Source: Pseudomonadota bacterium (GTDB lineage: Bacteria > Pseudomonadota > Gammaproteobacteria > Xanthomonadales > Xanthomonadaceae). From it: a DNA stretch of 64,000 bases. The position numbers and the translations under genes are program-made. Below the pieces are notes generated by a model that saw only the letters and a list, made by a program, of their open reading frames with translations, did not search any database and was not told where the DNA came from. Positions 1 to 8,847 of the stretch are shown piece by piece; the stretch's first letter is position 1; each line of letters opens with the position of its first letter. The stretch is from contig JAFECB010000017.1 in assembly GCA_018242365.1 (NCBI GenBank), forward strand, positions 490,540-554,539, read 5' to 3'.

Positions 1-1681
1 TGGTGAACTGCGCGTCGAATGCGACCGGCGTCCAATCGACAAGACGCAGGCCATCGATGCGGCCGGCAAGCCGTCCACTGATGCTGCCGAATCCCAGCAC
101 CTCGGTCAGGCGCTGCAGGTCAAGGCCGGCCAGCGCGATGTCGGCGCTCAGGCTGGGCGCGCTGCCGAACGGACGCTCCAGCGCCAGCGACGAGAACGCG
201 ACCTTGCCATCGAACAGATGCAGCGCCAACCCGCCATCGAAATCGATGCGATCGTTGGCGTAGTGCGCGCTCGGGATTTCACCCGCGAGCACGCCGGTGA
301 ACGCCGGCAGACCCAGTGCATGCGAGACCTTGCCGAAGTCGATGCCTTCCAGTGCCATGCCAAAGCGAATGTCGGCACCTTTGTCGGCATGTGCCGGACG
401 GATCACCACGTCGTTCAATCGCAGGGTGCCGCCCTGCATCGGCACGCTCCACGGCTGGCGCGAGCGCAAGCTGCCGTCGCTGCTGGTGAACGACAACACC
501 GCGGCACCGAATTGCAGCCCGTAGAGTTCGCCGGCATCCCATTGCAGCGCACTGTCCACCGGTGCATCCGCCGAATAGCGCAGCTCGCCGCGCAGCCCGT
601 TGAAGCCGAACCTGCTGGCCGGATCGTGCAGGCCGGTATCGCGCAATATGGCCGTCACCTCGGCCAATTGACCATCGGCCAACCGCGTGTGGATATCGAC
701 CGCGCCGCGCAGTTCCACCTCGCCCATCCCAAGCAAGCCCAGCCAGCCCGACAGGTAACGCGGCCGCACCGGCCCAAGATCGCCGCTGTGCGTCTGCAGG
801 TCGAGTGCACGCAGGCTGCCATCCGGCGCGAGGCTGGCACGGCCGGTCGTGGCCAGCACATCCCCGTCCTGCCATTCGATCCTCGGCAGCTCCCAGCCCG
901 AGGTGCCGTTGCTGCGCGCCTCGATGTGCAGCCCGACCGGGGTCGGCGGCAGCACGACATAGGTGGAGCCGACCAGGAACTCGCCGCCCTGCAATTCCCC
1001 CGCGAGCGCAACTCGCGTGTCCGCGCCGTTGGCGTAGTCCAGCGTGAACCTGCCGCCCAATTTGTCCCCTGCGATACTGCTGTCGGCATTGCTCAGCGCC
1101 AGGCCCTGCACCTGCAAAGGTCCGCTGACCGTCAGCGGCGCGGACGCCGGTGCGGTGATCGCCAACCGCCCATCCAAGGTTCCCGCGCTGAAGCTCGCTC
1201 CCGGCCACGCCTGCGTCAACAGCGCCTGCGCCCACTGCAGCGGCGCGCGGGTAAGGACCAGGGTCGTCAGCGCCGGCGTCAGCGTACGGCGCTCCAGCGC
1301 CAGTCGCGCCTGACCCTGATTCAGTTCCGCCGTGAGTGCGGCGTCATCGAAACGCAACGCCAACTGCAACGGTGCTGCGCCACCGCTGCGCGCTGCACCG
1401 GCGCATTGCCAGCCGTTGTCAGGTACCCGCTTCAGATTGCATTGCCAAACCACGTCACGGTAGTGATAGCCAAGATCGGCTGCATCGACGCGATCGGCAT
1501 GGATGCGCAGATCGCCGGTCTCGGCTCCGTCCTGCCACGACAATTGCACCTGCACATGCTCCAATGTCGCCACCGGCGTGGTCAGCCGGGCGATGCGCAG
1601 CTTCGCGGTGCGCGCCTGCACGTTCGGCGCGACCAGTGCGGCGGCGATGCACAGGCTCAGTAGTGGATACGGATGGCGCAT
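1..1681 (-). CDS. YdbH/AsmA-like envelope protein, C-terminal part missing
   Basis: About 560 codons of an open frame run from the ATG at 1681 off the left edge, so the protein continues beyond the window. The first 23 residues (MRHPYPLLSLCIAAALVAPNVQA) look like a cleavable signal peptide. The rest is beta-rich and low in charge, with repeated stretches such as FDGGLALHLFDGKV and FGSISGRLAGRIDGL, typical of the YdbH/AsmA-like bridge proteins that span the periplasm and carry phospholipid to the outer membrane. No catalytic motif is visible. It is divergent from the phosphorelay gene at 1715 with only 33 bases between starts. The family assignment rests on motif style, not on a search. Confidence 0.7.
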   Translation of the reverse strand, partial: MRHPYPLLSLCIAAALVAPNVQARTAKLRIARLTTPVATLEHVQVQLSWQDGAETGDLRIHADRVDAADLGYHYRDVVWQCNLKRVPDNGWQCAGAARSGGAAPLQLALRFDDAALTAELNQGQARLALERRTLTPALTTLVLTRAPLQWAQALLTQAWPGASFSAGTLDGRLAITAPASAPLTVSGPLQVQGLALSNADSSIAGDKLGGRFTLDYANGADTRVALAGELQGGEFLVGSTYVVLPPTPVGLHIEARSNGTSGWELPRIEWQDGDVLATTGRASLAPDGSLRALDLQTHSGDLGPVRPRYLSGWLGLLGMGEVELRGAVDIHTRLADGQLAEVTAILRDTGLHDPASRFGFNGLRGELRYSADAPVDSALQWDAGELYGLQFGAAVLSFTSSDGSLRSRQPWSVPMQGGTLRLNDVVIRPAHADKGADIRFGMALEGIDFGKVSHALGLPAFTGVLAGEIPSAHYANDRIDFDGGLALHLFDGKVAFSSLALERPFGSAPSLSADIALAGLDLQRLTEVLGFGSISGRLAGRIDGLRLVDWTPVAFDAQFT

Positions 1682-1714
1682 GGGGGCAGGATACAAAGTC
1701 CCGGGGGTTTCACG

Positions 1715-2422
1715 ATGAACGTTTCGCCAGCCATGGATCCGCAAGACTGCACCCTGCCGAACCTGCTGCTGGTCGAAGACGACCCCACCAGCGCCGCGTT
1801 CCTGTCCGATGCTGCCGCACAGTTGCCGGCGCAGGTCCACATCGCCAAATGCATTGCGGAGGCCCGCGCTGCCTGCCGTAATCAGGCCTTCGACCTGTTG
1901 CTGATTGACGCCCATCTGCCGGATGGCAGCGGTGCCGATCTGCTGCGCGAGCTGCGTGCCACGGGCCTGCAGGCGCCGGCGCTGGCGCATACCGCCGAGG
2001 CCGGCAGCGCACTGCGCGGCCAGCTGCTGACCGCCGGATTTTGCGACGTGCTGCGCAAGCCGATGTCGCTGGGCGCGTTGCACGCCGCGCTGCGCAGGCA
2101 CCTGGGCGCAAGCCACCGACCCGTCTGGGACGATGCGATGGCGCTGGCGGTGCTGGGCGGCAGGCCCGAACAGGTCGCCGCGCTGCGCCGCTTGTTCCTC
2201 GATGAATTGCCGGGACAGCGCACGCGGATCGCCAGCGCCGCCAGCAAAGGCGATGAACCCACGGTGCGCGAAGAGCTGCATCGCCTGAGTGCCAGCTGCG
2301 GCTTCGTCGGCGCCACCGAATTGGCCGCCGCAGTGCGAACGCTGCGCGCCGCACCGGTTGACGCCAATGCGCTGCACACGCTGGAAGCTGCCATCGACGC
2401 GCTGCTGGCTTTGCGACAGTAA
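1715..2422 (+). CDS. Response regulator receiver fused to HPt domain
   Basis: This 235-residue protein has an N-terminal receiver domain: acidic cluster Glu21-Asp22-Asp23, phospho-acceptor Asp65 in LLLIDAHLPDGSG, Thr93 and Lys115 in LRKP. A C-terminal histidine phosphotransfer domain follows, with the likely phospho-His at 189 in ELHRLSASCGFVGA. There is no DNA-binding output, so it probably relays phosphate between a hybrid kinase and another regulator. The ATG at 1715 is preferred over an in-frame start at 1673 because a G-rich Shine-Dalgarno lies about eight bases upstream and the receiver begins soon after. No kinase gene is adjacent, so the partner is unknown. Confidence 0.85.
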   Translation: MNVSPAMDPQDCTLPNLLLVEDDPTSAAFLSDAAAQLPAQVHIAKCIAEARAACRNQAFDLLLIDAHLPDGSGADLLRELRATGLQAPALAHTAEAGSALRGQLLTAGFCDVLRKPMSLGALHAALRRHLGASHRPVWDDAMALAVLGGRPEQVAALRRLFLDELPGQRTRIASAASKGDEPTVREELHRLSASCGFVGATELAAAVRTLRAAPVDANALHTLEAAIDALLALRQ

Positions 2423-2439
2423 ATCGTGCGCGCCAAGGC

Positions 2440-2607
2440 CACAGGCCTGTAGGAGTGCACCGAGGCCGCAGGCCGAAGGGCGCGACCCGCGAAGCTTCCA
2501 ACCATTTCCAATGCCTGTCGCGCCCCTGCGGTGCGCTCCGACAGCTGCAATCCACCCCGTCTCCCGTGGGAGCAAACCGCAGGCGCGACGGCTACACGTG
2601 CATCACG
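2440..2607. repeat. Intergenic GTAGGAG-type repeats
   Basis: The gap between the receiver-HPt gene and pgi holds a stretch beginning CTGTAGGAGTGCACCGAGG, with self-complementary runs (GGCCGCAGGCC). A related GTGGGAGCAAACCGCAGGCGCGAC stands about 115 bases further on. Short GTAGGAGC...GCGAC elements of this kind are common between genes in xanthomonads. No gene or T-tailed terminator is visible. Confidence 0.35.
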
Positions 2608-2608
2608 C

Positions 2609-4117
2609 TCAAGGTCGGTCGAGCTGCAACTGCTCCAGCAGCGCGCGTGTCACCGGGTCATCGGCTTGGCCCTGCCCTTGCACCACCGGCAGTAATCGCT
2701 CGGCCAAGGTCTTGCCCAACTCTACCCCGTACTGGTCAAAGGCGTTGATGTCCCAGAGCACCGCTTGCAGATAGACGCTGTGCTCGTACAGCGCGATCAA
2801 CATGCCGAGCGTTTCCGGCGTCAGCGCATCCAGCAGCAGCAAGGTGCTCGGCCGGTCGCCCGGATGGCGACGATGCGGATTGTCGTCGCTGCGGCCGTTC
2901 GCCAATGCTTCCGCCTGCGCCAGCAGATTGGCCAATTGCGCCGCATGGTTGGCCGCATGCGCATGATCGGGTCGCGCCACGCCGATGAAATCGATCGGGA
3001 CGACTTGGGTACCTTGATGCAAGGCCTGGAAAAAGCTGTGCTGGGCATCCGAACCAACCCCACCCCACCACACCGGCACGCTGTCGGCGTCCACCGCAGC
3101 ACCATCCATCCGCACCGATTTGCCGAGGCTCTCCATCACCAACTGCTGCAAATGGGCAGGCAACAGCCGCAGGCGCTCGTCATAGGGCAGCACGGCCTGG
3201 GTCGCCGCGCCCAATGCGTTGCGGTTCCACACCGCCGTCAGCGCGTGCCAGACCGGCAGGTTCTCACGCAGAGGTGCGTGTGCCACGTGGGTATCCAGCA
3301 TCGCCGCGCCGGCAAGCAAGCGCTCGAAGACCGGCATCCCCAAGGCCAATGCAATCGGAAATCCCACCGCCGACCACAGCGAATAGCGACCACCGACCCA
3401 GTCCCACATCGGCAGCATGCGCTCGGGCGCGATGCCGAACGCGGCCACCCGCTGCGGTGCCGCACTGACCGCGTACAGGCGCGCATCGTCGCCCAGCCAG
3501 TCACGGACGATGCCACCATTGAGCAGGGTTTCGCGTGTACCAAAACTCTTGGACACGATGACCGCCGCACACCGCTTCGGATCAAGCCGGGCCAGCAAGC
3601 GCTGCGCGGCATGGCCGTCGAGATTGGACAGGAAATGCACACGGAAGCGGGCATCCGGTCGTGCCAGCGCATCGACCACAAGCCGTGGCCCGAGGTCGGA
3701 GCCGCCGATGCCGATACTGATGATGTCGGTGACACTGCTGGCGTCGAGATCGGCGGCCAGCGTCCGCATCTGCGCCAGCGCTTCCATTGCCTGGCTGCGT
3801 GCATCTGTTGCTGCCACCGATGTCGAGACGTCGCCGCGCAAGGCCGCGTGCAGGGCGGCGCGATCTTCGGTGGCGTTGACATGCTCGCCGTCGAACAGGC
3901 GGCGCAGGGCACCGGTGAGGTCGGCACGTTCGGCAATGGCGAACAGCGCATCGAGGGCGTCGCGATCGTAGTGCTGGCGAGCAAAATTGGCGTACAGCGA
4001 ACCCACGCGCAGCGCGAACGCGGTCGCACGCGCGGGGTCGTCCACGATCAATTTCGTCAGCGGCGTGGCGGACAGCCGCCGCGCATGGTCACCCAGGCCT
4101 TCCAACAGGCCGGTCAC
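2609..4117 (-). CDS. pgi: Glucose-6-phosphate isomerase
   Basis: The 502-residue protein interconverts glucose-6-phosphate and fructose-6-phosphate in glycolysis and gluconeogenesis. Family signatures are visible: [17 protein letters not shown] in the sugar-phosphate-binding SIS fold, [15 protein letters not shown] (PGI signature), and the C-terminal [19 protein letters not shown] segment. Length is near the usual 500-550. The start is GTG at 4117, only two bases after the panD stop, so it is almost certainly cotranscribed with panD. Confidence 0.96.
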   Translation of the reverse strand: MTGLLEGLGDHARRLSATPLTKLIVDDPARATAFALRVGSLYANFARQHYDRDALDALFAIAERADLTGALRRLFDGEHVNATEDRAALHAALRGDVSTSVAATDARSQAMEALAQMRTLAADLDASSVTDIISIGIGGSDLGPRLVVDALARPDARFRVHFLSNLDGHAAQRLLARLDPKRCAAVIVSKSFGTRETLLNGGIVRDWLGDDARLYAVSAAPQRVAAFGIAPERMLPMWDWVGGRYSLWSAVGFPIALALGMPVFERLLAGAAMLDTHVAHAPLRENLPVWHALTAVWNRNALGAATQAVLPYDERLRLLPAHLQQLVMESLGKSVRMDGAAVDADSVPVWWGGVGSDAQHSFFQALHQGTQVVPIDFIGVARPDHAHAANHAAQLANLLAQAEALANGRSDDNPHRRHPGDRPSTLLLLDALTPETLGMLIALYEHSVYLQAVLWDINAFDQYGVELGKTLAERLLPVVQGQGQADDPVTRALLEQLQLDRP

Positions 4118-4119
4118 GC

Positions 4120-4500
4120 TCAGGCAGCCTGTTTCGCCGTCGAACGGGTGGTGTGGGTCAGCCGATTGTCGGCATCGACGTAGACCAGGGTCGGCTTGTA
4201 CAACGCCGCTTCCGCTTCGGTGAGCTGACCGTAGGCGGCGATGATGACCAAGTCACCGACGCGCGCGCTGTGCGCCGCGGCACCGTTGACCGAGATGACG
4301 CCGCTGCCCTCATCCGCACGGATCGCGTAGGTGGAGAAACGCTCACCGCCGGTGACGTTGTAGATGTCGATGCGCTCGTATTCGCGGATACCGGCGATAT
4401 CCAGAAGGCGACCGTCGATCGCGCACGAGCCTTCGTAGTGCAGCTCGGCGTGGGTGACGGTGGCGCGGTGGATCTTGGCCTTGAGCAGGGTCAGCAGCAT
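4120..4500 (-). CDS. panD: Aspartate 1-decarboxylase precursor
   Basis: This 126-residue pyruvoyl enzyme makes beta-alanine from L-aspartate for pantothenate synthesis. The self-cleavage site is Gly24-Ser25 in HYEGSCAID; Ser25 becomes the pyruvoyl group. Tyr58 and the conserved [13 protein letters not shown] segment are also present. The ATG at 4500 gives the usual family length. It is the last pan gene of the pcnB-folK-panB-panC-panD-pgi run and has its own candidate promoter just upstream. Confidence 0.97.
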   Translation of the reverse strand: MLLTLLKAKIHRATVTHAELHYEGSCAIDGRLLDIAGIREYERIDIYNVTGGERFSTYAIRADEGSGVISVNGAAAHSARVGDLVIIAAYGQLTEAEAALYKPTLVYVDADNRLTHTTRSTAKQAA

Positions 4501-4535
4501 TGCATTATTCCGGAACGGCGTTGCCGAAAAGGGGA

Positions 4536-4563
4536 AGTATAGGCCGTCGCTTGCGCACTGCAA
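4536..4563 (-). promoter_or_regulatory. Candidate sigma-70 promoter for panD-pgi
   Basis: On the minus strand, TTGCAG (4563-4558) and TATACT (4541-4536) are separated by 16 bases, about 35 bases upstream of the panD ATG. This lies in the only sizeable gap of the pan gene run and would allow panD and pgi to be expressed independently of panB and panC. Confidence 0.5.
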
Positions 4564-4586
4564 CAAAATCGACCAGCCGCTGCGCC

Positions 4587-5441
4587 TTACGTGTCCAAAT
4601 CGAATTCCAGATTGTCGATCAACCGCGTCTTGCCGAGCCGGGCGGCGATCAGGGCGACGCGCGGGCCGGGCTGACCATCGTCCGGCTCGTGCAGGTCCGG
4701 ATCGCGCAGTGCGGCGTAATCGGGCGCGAAGCCGGCGGCGCGCAAAGCGGCCTCCGCTTCGGTTTCCAGCTGCATGCGCGGCACCCCGGCCTGCGCGGAG
4801 GCACGCATCGCCTGCAGGATGCGGAGGATGGCCGGGGCGGTGGCGCGCTCGTCCGGCAACAGGTACTGGTTGCGTGAGCTCATCGCCAGCCCGTCGTTCT
4901 CGCGGACGATCGCGCCGGCCAGGATCTCGATGGGAACGTGCAGATCGGCCACCAGTTGCCGGATCACCGCAAGCTGCTGGTAATCCTTGCGGCCGAACGC
5001 GGCCACGTCCGGCTGCACCTGGTTGAACAAGCGGGTGACCACGGTGCAGACGCCATCGAAATGACCGGGCCTGCACGCGCCTTCCAGCACCGCGCTGACG
5101 CCGGGGACGTGGATGTTCGCGGCCAGCGCCACGCCGAAGGGATACATCGCCTCGACTTCCGGCAGCCACAGCACATCGCAGCCGGCAGCTTCCAGCCCGG
5201 AGGTGTCGGCATCCGGCGTGCGCGGGTAGCGGGTGAAGTCCTCATTCGGCCTGAACTGGGTGGGATTGACGAACACGCTGGACACCACGCGGTCGGCGTG
5301 TTCCCGAGCCAGTTTGACCAGCGAATAGTGGCCGGCGTGCAGATTGCCCATGGTCGGCACGAAGCCGATCCGCAGGCCGGCGCGTTTCCAGCCCGCAATC
5401 GTCGCGCGCAGCGCGTCGAGATGAGTGATGGTTTCGATCAC
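4587..5441 (-). CDS. panC: Pantothenate synthetase (pantoate-beta-alanine ligase)
   Basis: The 284-residue enzyme condenses pantoate and beta-alanine with ATP through a pantoyl-adenylate. It carries the nucleotidyltransferase HIGH-type motif [16 protein letters not shown] and the later [11 protein letters not shown] (KMSKS-like) segment. The frame is open to 5498, but the GTG at 5441 is chosen: it has AAGG about six bases upstream and starts exactly where family members do ([12 protein letters not shown]). It follows panB by 60 bases on the same strand. Confidence 0.95.
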   Translation of the reverse strand: MIETITHLDALRATIAGWKRAGLRIGFVPTMGNLHAGHYSLVKLAREHADRVVSSVFVNPTQFRPNEDFTRYPRTPDADTSGLEAAGCDVLWLPEVEAMYPFGVALAANIHVPGVSAVLEGACRPGHFDGVCTVVTRLFNQVQPDVAAFGRKDYQQLAVIRQLVADLHVPIEILAGAIVRENDGLAMSSRNQYLLPDERATAPAILRILQAMRASAQAGVPRMQLETEAEAALRAAGFAPDYAALRDPDLHEPDDGQPGPRVALIAARLGKTRLIDNLEFDLDT

Positions 5442-5501
5442 GATGCCGCCTTGTCGTGGTGGAGGCTGCGTCCCGGGCGAAGACTTCGCCGGGGACATGC
5501 C

Positions 5502-6317
5502 TCAGCTGTAGGAATGCGATGCATCGGGGAAGCTGCCGTCGCGTACCGCCTCGGCAAAGGCGCGCACGGCACCGGCAATCGAGCCACCTTCGGCCAGGAA
5601 ATCCTTGACGAATTTCGGCTTGCGATGGCCGGTGTCGATCCCGAGCAGGTCATGCAGGACCAGCACCTGCCCATCGCATTCGGCACCGGCGCCAATGCCG
5701 ATGGTCGGGATCGGGCTGGCCGCGGTGATCGACGCCGCCAAGGTGGCCGGCACGCCTTCCAGCACCAGCAGCGCCGCGCCGGCTTCAGCCACCGCCAGCG
5801 CATCTGCGCGCAACAGTTCGGCGGCGGACTGCTCGCGCCCCTGCACCTTGAAGCCGCCCATCCGCAGCACCGATTGCGGAGTCAGGCCAAGATGCGCGCA
5901 GACCGGGATCTCGCGCTCGACCAGGAAGCGAATCACCTCCAGCTTGTGGCCCGCGCCTTCCAGCTTGACCATCGCCGCGCCGGCCTGGATGAAGCGCACT
6001 GCCGCCGCGTGGGCCTGTTCCGGCGTTGCATCGGAGCCGAACGGAAAATCCGCGATCTTCACTGCGCGCCGCGCGCCGCGCGCCACCGCAGCGGTGTGGT
6101 AGACGACATCCGCGACCTGCACCGGCAAGGTCGAGTCGTGCCCTTGCACCACCATGCCCAGCGAATCGCCGATCAGGATCAACTCGATCCCGGCAGCATC
6201 GAGCACGCGCGCAAAGCTGGCGTCGTAGCAGGTGGACATCACCAGCTTGCGGCCCTCGGCACGCATCTGCGCCAATTGCGGCACGCTCAGGGATTTCTGC
6301 TCGGGATGCACGCTCAT
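5502..6317 (-). CDS. panB: 3-methyl-2-oxobutanoate hydroxymethyltransferase
   Basis: The 271-residue enzyme transfers a hydroxymethyl group from methylene-tetrahydrofolate to ketoisovalerate, the first committed step of pantothenate synthesis. Typical motifs include [24 protein letters not shown] and [20 protein letters not shown]. The ATG at 6317 is preferred over an in-frame GTG at 6332 because GGAAC lies at Shine-Dalgarno distance and the length then fits the family. Its folate need gives a metabolic link to folK just upstream. Confidence 0.96.
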   Translation of the reverse strand: MSVHPEQKSLSVPQLAQMRAEGRKLVMSTCYDASFARVLDAAGIELILIGDSLGMVVQGHDSTLPVQVADVVYHTAAVARGARRAVKIADFPFGSDATPEQAHAAAVRFIQAGAAMVKLEGAGHKLEVIRFLVEREIPVCAHLGLTPQSVLRMGGFKVQGREQSAAELLRADALAVAEAGAALLVLEGVPATLAASITAASPIPTIGIGAGAECDGQVLVLHDLLGIDTGHRKPKFVKDFLAEGGSIAGAVRAFAEAVRDGSFPDASHSYS

Positions 6318-6382
6318 CGCGGTTCCAGCCACGGGGGAGCCGGGGATTATCGCCTACAGCGCGTTGCGAACGTCACCACGAC

Positions 6383-6898
6383 TCATGCGGAGGCCGATGC
6401 AATCGGCACGATGCCGCCTGCATCGACGCGGCGCAGGGCCTGCTCCACCGTGCACCGGCCGGGAATCTCGGCCTCGGGCGCGATGTCGGCAAGCGGCACC
6501 AGCACGAATGCGCGCTCGTGCATATGCGGATGCGGCACCCGCAGGCCGGGGCCGTGGATGACCTCGCTGGCGTACAGCAACAGGTCGAGGTCCAGCACCC
6601 GTGGCCCCCAGCGCAGCGCAGCGGCTTCCGCATCGCGGCGACGGCCGGCGCAGTGTTCGATGTCCAACAAGTGTCGCAGCAGCTCCTGCGCCGACAGCCG
6701 GGTCTCCAGCAGCGCCGCCGCATTGATGTAGTCGGGTTGCTCGACGCCACCCCAGGCCGGCGTGCGGTAGAGCCTTGATGTCGCAATGACGCGGCTTTCC
6801 GGCAAGCCCGCAAGCGCCGTGAACGCGCCCAGCAAGGCGGCGACCGGATCCCCGATGTTGGCACCCAGGCCAATGCAGGCGCGAACGGCAGGACTCAC
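6383..6898 (-). CDS. folK: Hydroxymethyldihydropterin pyrophosphokinase
   Basis: The 171-residue protein transfers pyrophosphate from ATP to 6-hydroxymethyl-dihydropterin in folate synthesis. HPPK signatures are clear: GLGANIGDP at the N terminus, the pterin-binding YINAAALLET region, and RWGPRVLDLDLLLY containing the metal-binding Asp pair. The start is a GTG that overlaps the pcnB stop by four bases (GTGA), indicating translational coupling. The pcnB-folK order is widespread in gammaproteobacteria. Confidence 0.95.
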   Translation of the reverse strand: MSPAVRACIGLGANIGDPVAALLGAFTALAGLPESRVIATSRLYRTPAWGGVEQPDYINAAALLETRLSAQELLRHLLDIEHCAGRRRDAEAAALRWGPRVLDLDLLLYASEVIHGPGLRVPHPHMHERAFVLVPLADIAPEAEIPGRCTVEQALRRVDAGGIVPIASASA

Positions 6899-8211
6899 CG
6901 CGCGGCTCCGCGCTCCATGCCATCGTCGCTGTCGTCACCTGGGCCTTGGTGCTTCGCCGCCACCCCGTCCGTCGGTGCCGTCACTTGGGCATCGCGCCAG
7001 TAGGCGACGTCCTCCGCGTGGGAAGTGGAGGCCGTCAGTCGCAATTCGAGAAAATCGAACGCTGCGCGGAAGCGCGGATGCGACAGCAAACGCGATACAC
7101 GCTTGCGCTGGCGCAGGGCAAAGCGCGGCTGCAGCAGCCAGATTTCCTGCATCGGCAGCGAGAACCGCCGCGGCAAGGCCGTGCGCGCGACCTGCTTCAG
7201 GGTCACCCGGTCGGCCGCGCGACGCTGCGCTTCGACTGCCTGAATGCCCTGCGCCTGCAACTGCGCCAGCGCGCGGCAGTAGGCCGGCCACAGCAAGACC
7301 GCGAACAGGAAGGCAGGCGAGACCGGCTCTCCCGCTGCGACCCGCGCATCGGTATTGCGCAAGCCCTGCAGCAGCATCCGCCGCAGCGCGCCGGATTTGT
7401 TCGATGCCAGTGCTTGCGCGGTTTCCGGCAACAACTCCGGCAACAGGCCAAGCGCTTCCAATTGCTCGAAACTGGCCCGCGCGTGACCGGCGAGGAACAG
7501 CTTCATGGCCTCCTCGAACAAGCGCGCCGGCGCAGCGTCGGCCAGCAGCGAGGCCAGCCTCGGGATCGGCGCGGCGGTGGCCGGCTCGATGCTGAAATCC
7601 AGTTTCGCCGCCAACCGCGCCGCCCGCAGCATCCGCACCGGATCCTCGCGGTAACGCGCTTCGGGTTCACCGATCAGGCGCAGGGTGCGTGCTTGCACGT
7701 CATCGAATCCGCCGACGTAATCATGCACGCCGAAATCGGCGATCGAGTAGTACAACGCATTGGCGGTGAAATCGCGCCGCACCGCGTCTTCCTCGATGCT
7801 GCCGTAGACGTTGTCGCGCACCAGCCGGCCGCTATCGAGGACCTGCCGCCCTTCCTCCTCGTCGTCATTGACGCTGCTGGCGCGGAAGGTCGCCACCTCG
7901 ATGATCTCGCGCCCGAACACGACATGCGCCAGCCGGAACCGCCGCCCGATCAGCCGGCAGTTGCGGAAGATCGACTTGACCTGCTCCGGCGTCGCATCGG
8001 TCGCAATGTCGAAATCCTTGGGTGCCCGCCCGACCAGCAGATCGCGCACGGCCCCACCGACAAGGTACGCCGAAAACCCCGCCTCGCGCAGGTGATAGAG
8101 CACCTTCAATGCGCTGCGACTCATCTGCTTGCGCGAGATGCCGTGCACGTCGCGCGGGATCACGCGCAGCGCGGGTGCCACGGAGACGCTCGGTTTCGGG
8201 GTTCCGGTCAT
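6895..8211 (-). CDS. pcnB: Poly(A) polymerase I
   Basis: This 438-residue enzyme adds 3' poly(A) tails that promote RNA decay. The nucleotidyltransferase core shows YLVGGAVRDLLVGR and the catalytic DFDIATDA Asp pair, followed by the RNA-binding helical domain (VRMLRAARLAAKL). A basic C-terminal region typical of PcnB rather than CCA-adding enzymes is present (LRQRKRVSRLL). The ATG at 8211 is chosen from family start position; the Shine-Dalgarno is weak and the frame is open to 8280. It is the first gene of the folK-pan run. Confidence 0.93.
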   Translation of the reverse strand: MTGTPKPSVSVAPALRVIPRDVHGISRKQMSRSALKVLYHLREAGFSAYLVGGAVRDLLVGRAPKDFDIATDATPEQVKSIFRNCRLIGRRFRLAHVVFGREIIEVATFRASSVNDDEEEGRQVLDSGRLVRDNVYGSIEEDAVRRDFTANALYYSIADFGVHDYVGGFDDVQARTLRLIGEPEARYREDPVRMLRAARLAAKLDFSIEPATAAPIPRLASLLADAAPARLFEEAMKLFLAGHARASFEQLEALGLLPELLPETAQALASNKSGALRRMLLQGLRNTDARVAAGEPVSPAFLFAVLLWPAYCRALAQLQAQGIQAVEAQRRAADRVTLKQVARTALPRRFSLPMQEIWLLQPRFALRQRKRVSRLLSHPRFRAAFDFLELRLTASTSHAEDVAYWRDAQVTAPTDGVAAKHQGPGDDSDDGMERGAAR

Positions 8212-8352
8212 GCTTTGGAGAGTGATGAAGGAGATGCGACATCCCGCCGGCAGGGCGGATGCTGGTGCGCATACTAACAAGCCGGGAGCGAGTGCCCTAT
8301 CGCGGGGCTACAAACGCGGAGGCAAATGGATGCGCTGTGCCCTCGGGTCCGC

Positions 8353-8358
8353 TACAAT
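8353..8358 (+). promoter_or_regulatory. Candidate -10 box of tRNA-Glu
   Basis: TACAAT ends 15 bases before the mature tRNA 5' end and is followed by a GC-rich discriminator (GCCGCCCC), as in stable-RNA promoters under stringent control. The -35 region is poorly matched. Confidence 0.45.
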
Positions 8359-8373
8359 GCCGCCCCTACTCAA

Positions 8374-8449
8374 GCTCCCTTCGTCTAGAGGCCCAGGACG
8401 TGGCCCTCTCAAGGCTAAAACACGGGTTCGAATCCCGTAGGGAGCGCCA
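8374..8449 (+). tRNA. tRNA-Glu (anticodon CTC)
   Basis: A full cloverleaf is visible. The 7-bp acceptor stem is GCTCCCT (8374-8380) pairing with AGGGAGC (8439-8445). The anticodon loop is CTCTCAA with anticodon CTC at 8408-8410. The T-arm is ACGGGTTCGAATCCCGT, the discriminator is G and the CCA end is encoded (8447-8449). The D-arm CGTCTAGAGGCCCAGGACG matches bacterial tRNA-Glu closely. It reads GAG codons. Confidence 0.97.
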
Positions 8450-8450
8450 A

Positions 8451-8492
8451 CAAAGAAAACCCTCGTGCCCCAGGCACGGGGGTTTTTCTTTG
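8451..8492 (+). terminator. Rho-independent terminator after tRNA-Glu
   Basis: A long hairpin pairs CAAAGAAAACCCTCGTGCC with GGCACGGGGGTTTTTCTTTG around a CCA loop. The T-run is followed by further T-rich sequence. It starts two bases after the encoded CCA end, so it terminates the tRNA transcript. Confidence 0.9.
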
Positions 8493-8655
8493 TCAGCCCT
8501 CTGGCTCGAACCCGTAGGGTTCGACGGATTCGCCGGGAGCGAATCCGGACAGCCGCAGGCTGCCCGCAGGGCGCGGCACAGGGATGTGCCGCGTCTATCC
8601 CGTAGGGAGCGCCGAGCGCTAGACTTTCCGCATCTGAAACGCGCACCGCCCACCC
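8493..8655. other. Gap with a repeat of the tRNA-Glu 3' end
   Basis: No gene is recognised here. The 17 bases at 8597-8613 (ATCCCGTAGGGAGCGCC) are identical to 8432-8448, the T-arm/acceptor 3' end of the upstream tRNA, 165 bases away. Between them is an imperfect palindrome-rich stretch (GAACCCGTAGGGTTCGAC and a CAGCCGCAGGCTGCCCGCAGGGC run). The arrangement resembles an attachment-site duplication left by an element that used the tRNA gene as a target, but no integrase is present. Confidence 0.5.
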
Positions 8656-8832
8656 ATGCCCTTCGTCGTCACCGCCAACTGCATCGTCTGCAAGGATCTC
8701 GAAGGCGACGCGACCGCAGTGCCGCACGCAGGCAACGCGCTGCCGCAGCCGCCGGAACACCTGCGGCCGTCAGCCTCGGACGTGATCGACACAACGAAAA
8801 AGCCGGACGCCGACGACGCGGCATCCGGCTGA
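8656..8832 (+). pseudogene. Possible 5' remnant of a 7Fe ferredoxin gene
   Basis: The ATG at 8656 opens a 58-codon frame whose first 13 residues, MPFVVTANCIVCK, closely match the start of 7Fe/FdxA ferredoxins (family pattern M-x-[FY]-V-V-T-x-N-C-I-x-C-K). The match stops there: the expected second cluster segment (CVEVCPVDC) is missing in all three forward frames, and the frame instead runs through low-complexity sequence and the bamC terminator. It is best read as a truncated ferredoxin gene; chance similarity over 13 residues is possible. The Shine-Dalgarno is poor. Confidence 0.35.
8796..8830 (-). terminator. Rho-independent terminator of dapA-bamC
   Basis: On the minus strand AGCCGGATGCC pairs with GGCGTCCGGCT across a short GC-rich loop and is followed by a T-run (complement of the A-run at 8797-8800). 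It lies 18 bases beyond the bamC stop. Confidence 0.85.
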
Positions 8833-8847
8833 TGCAACCGCCCGGGC

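Noticed and set aside
218..1663. Long plus-strand frame of 481 codons at the left edge
   Set aside because: Its translation is Arg/Gln/His-rich, as expected from the complement of GC-rich coding DNA; the minus-strand YdbH/AsmA-like frame has a signal peptide and coherent domain sequence.
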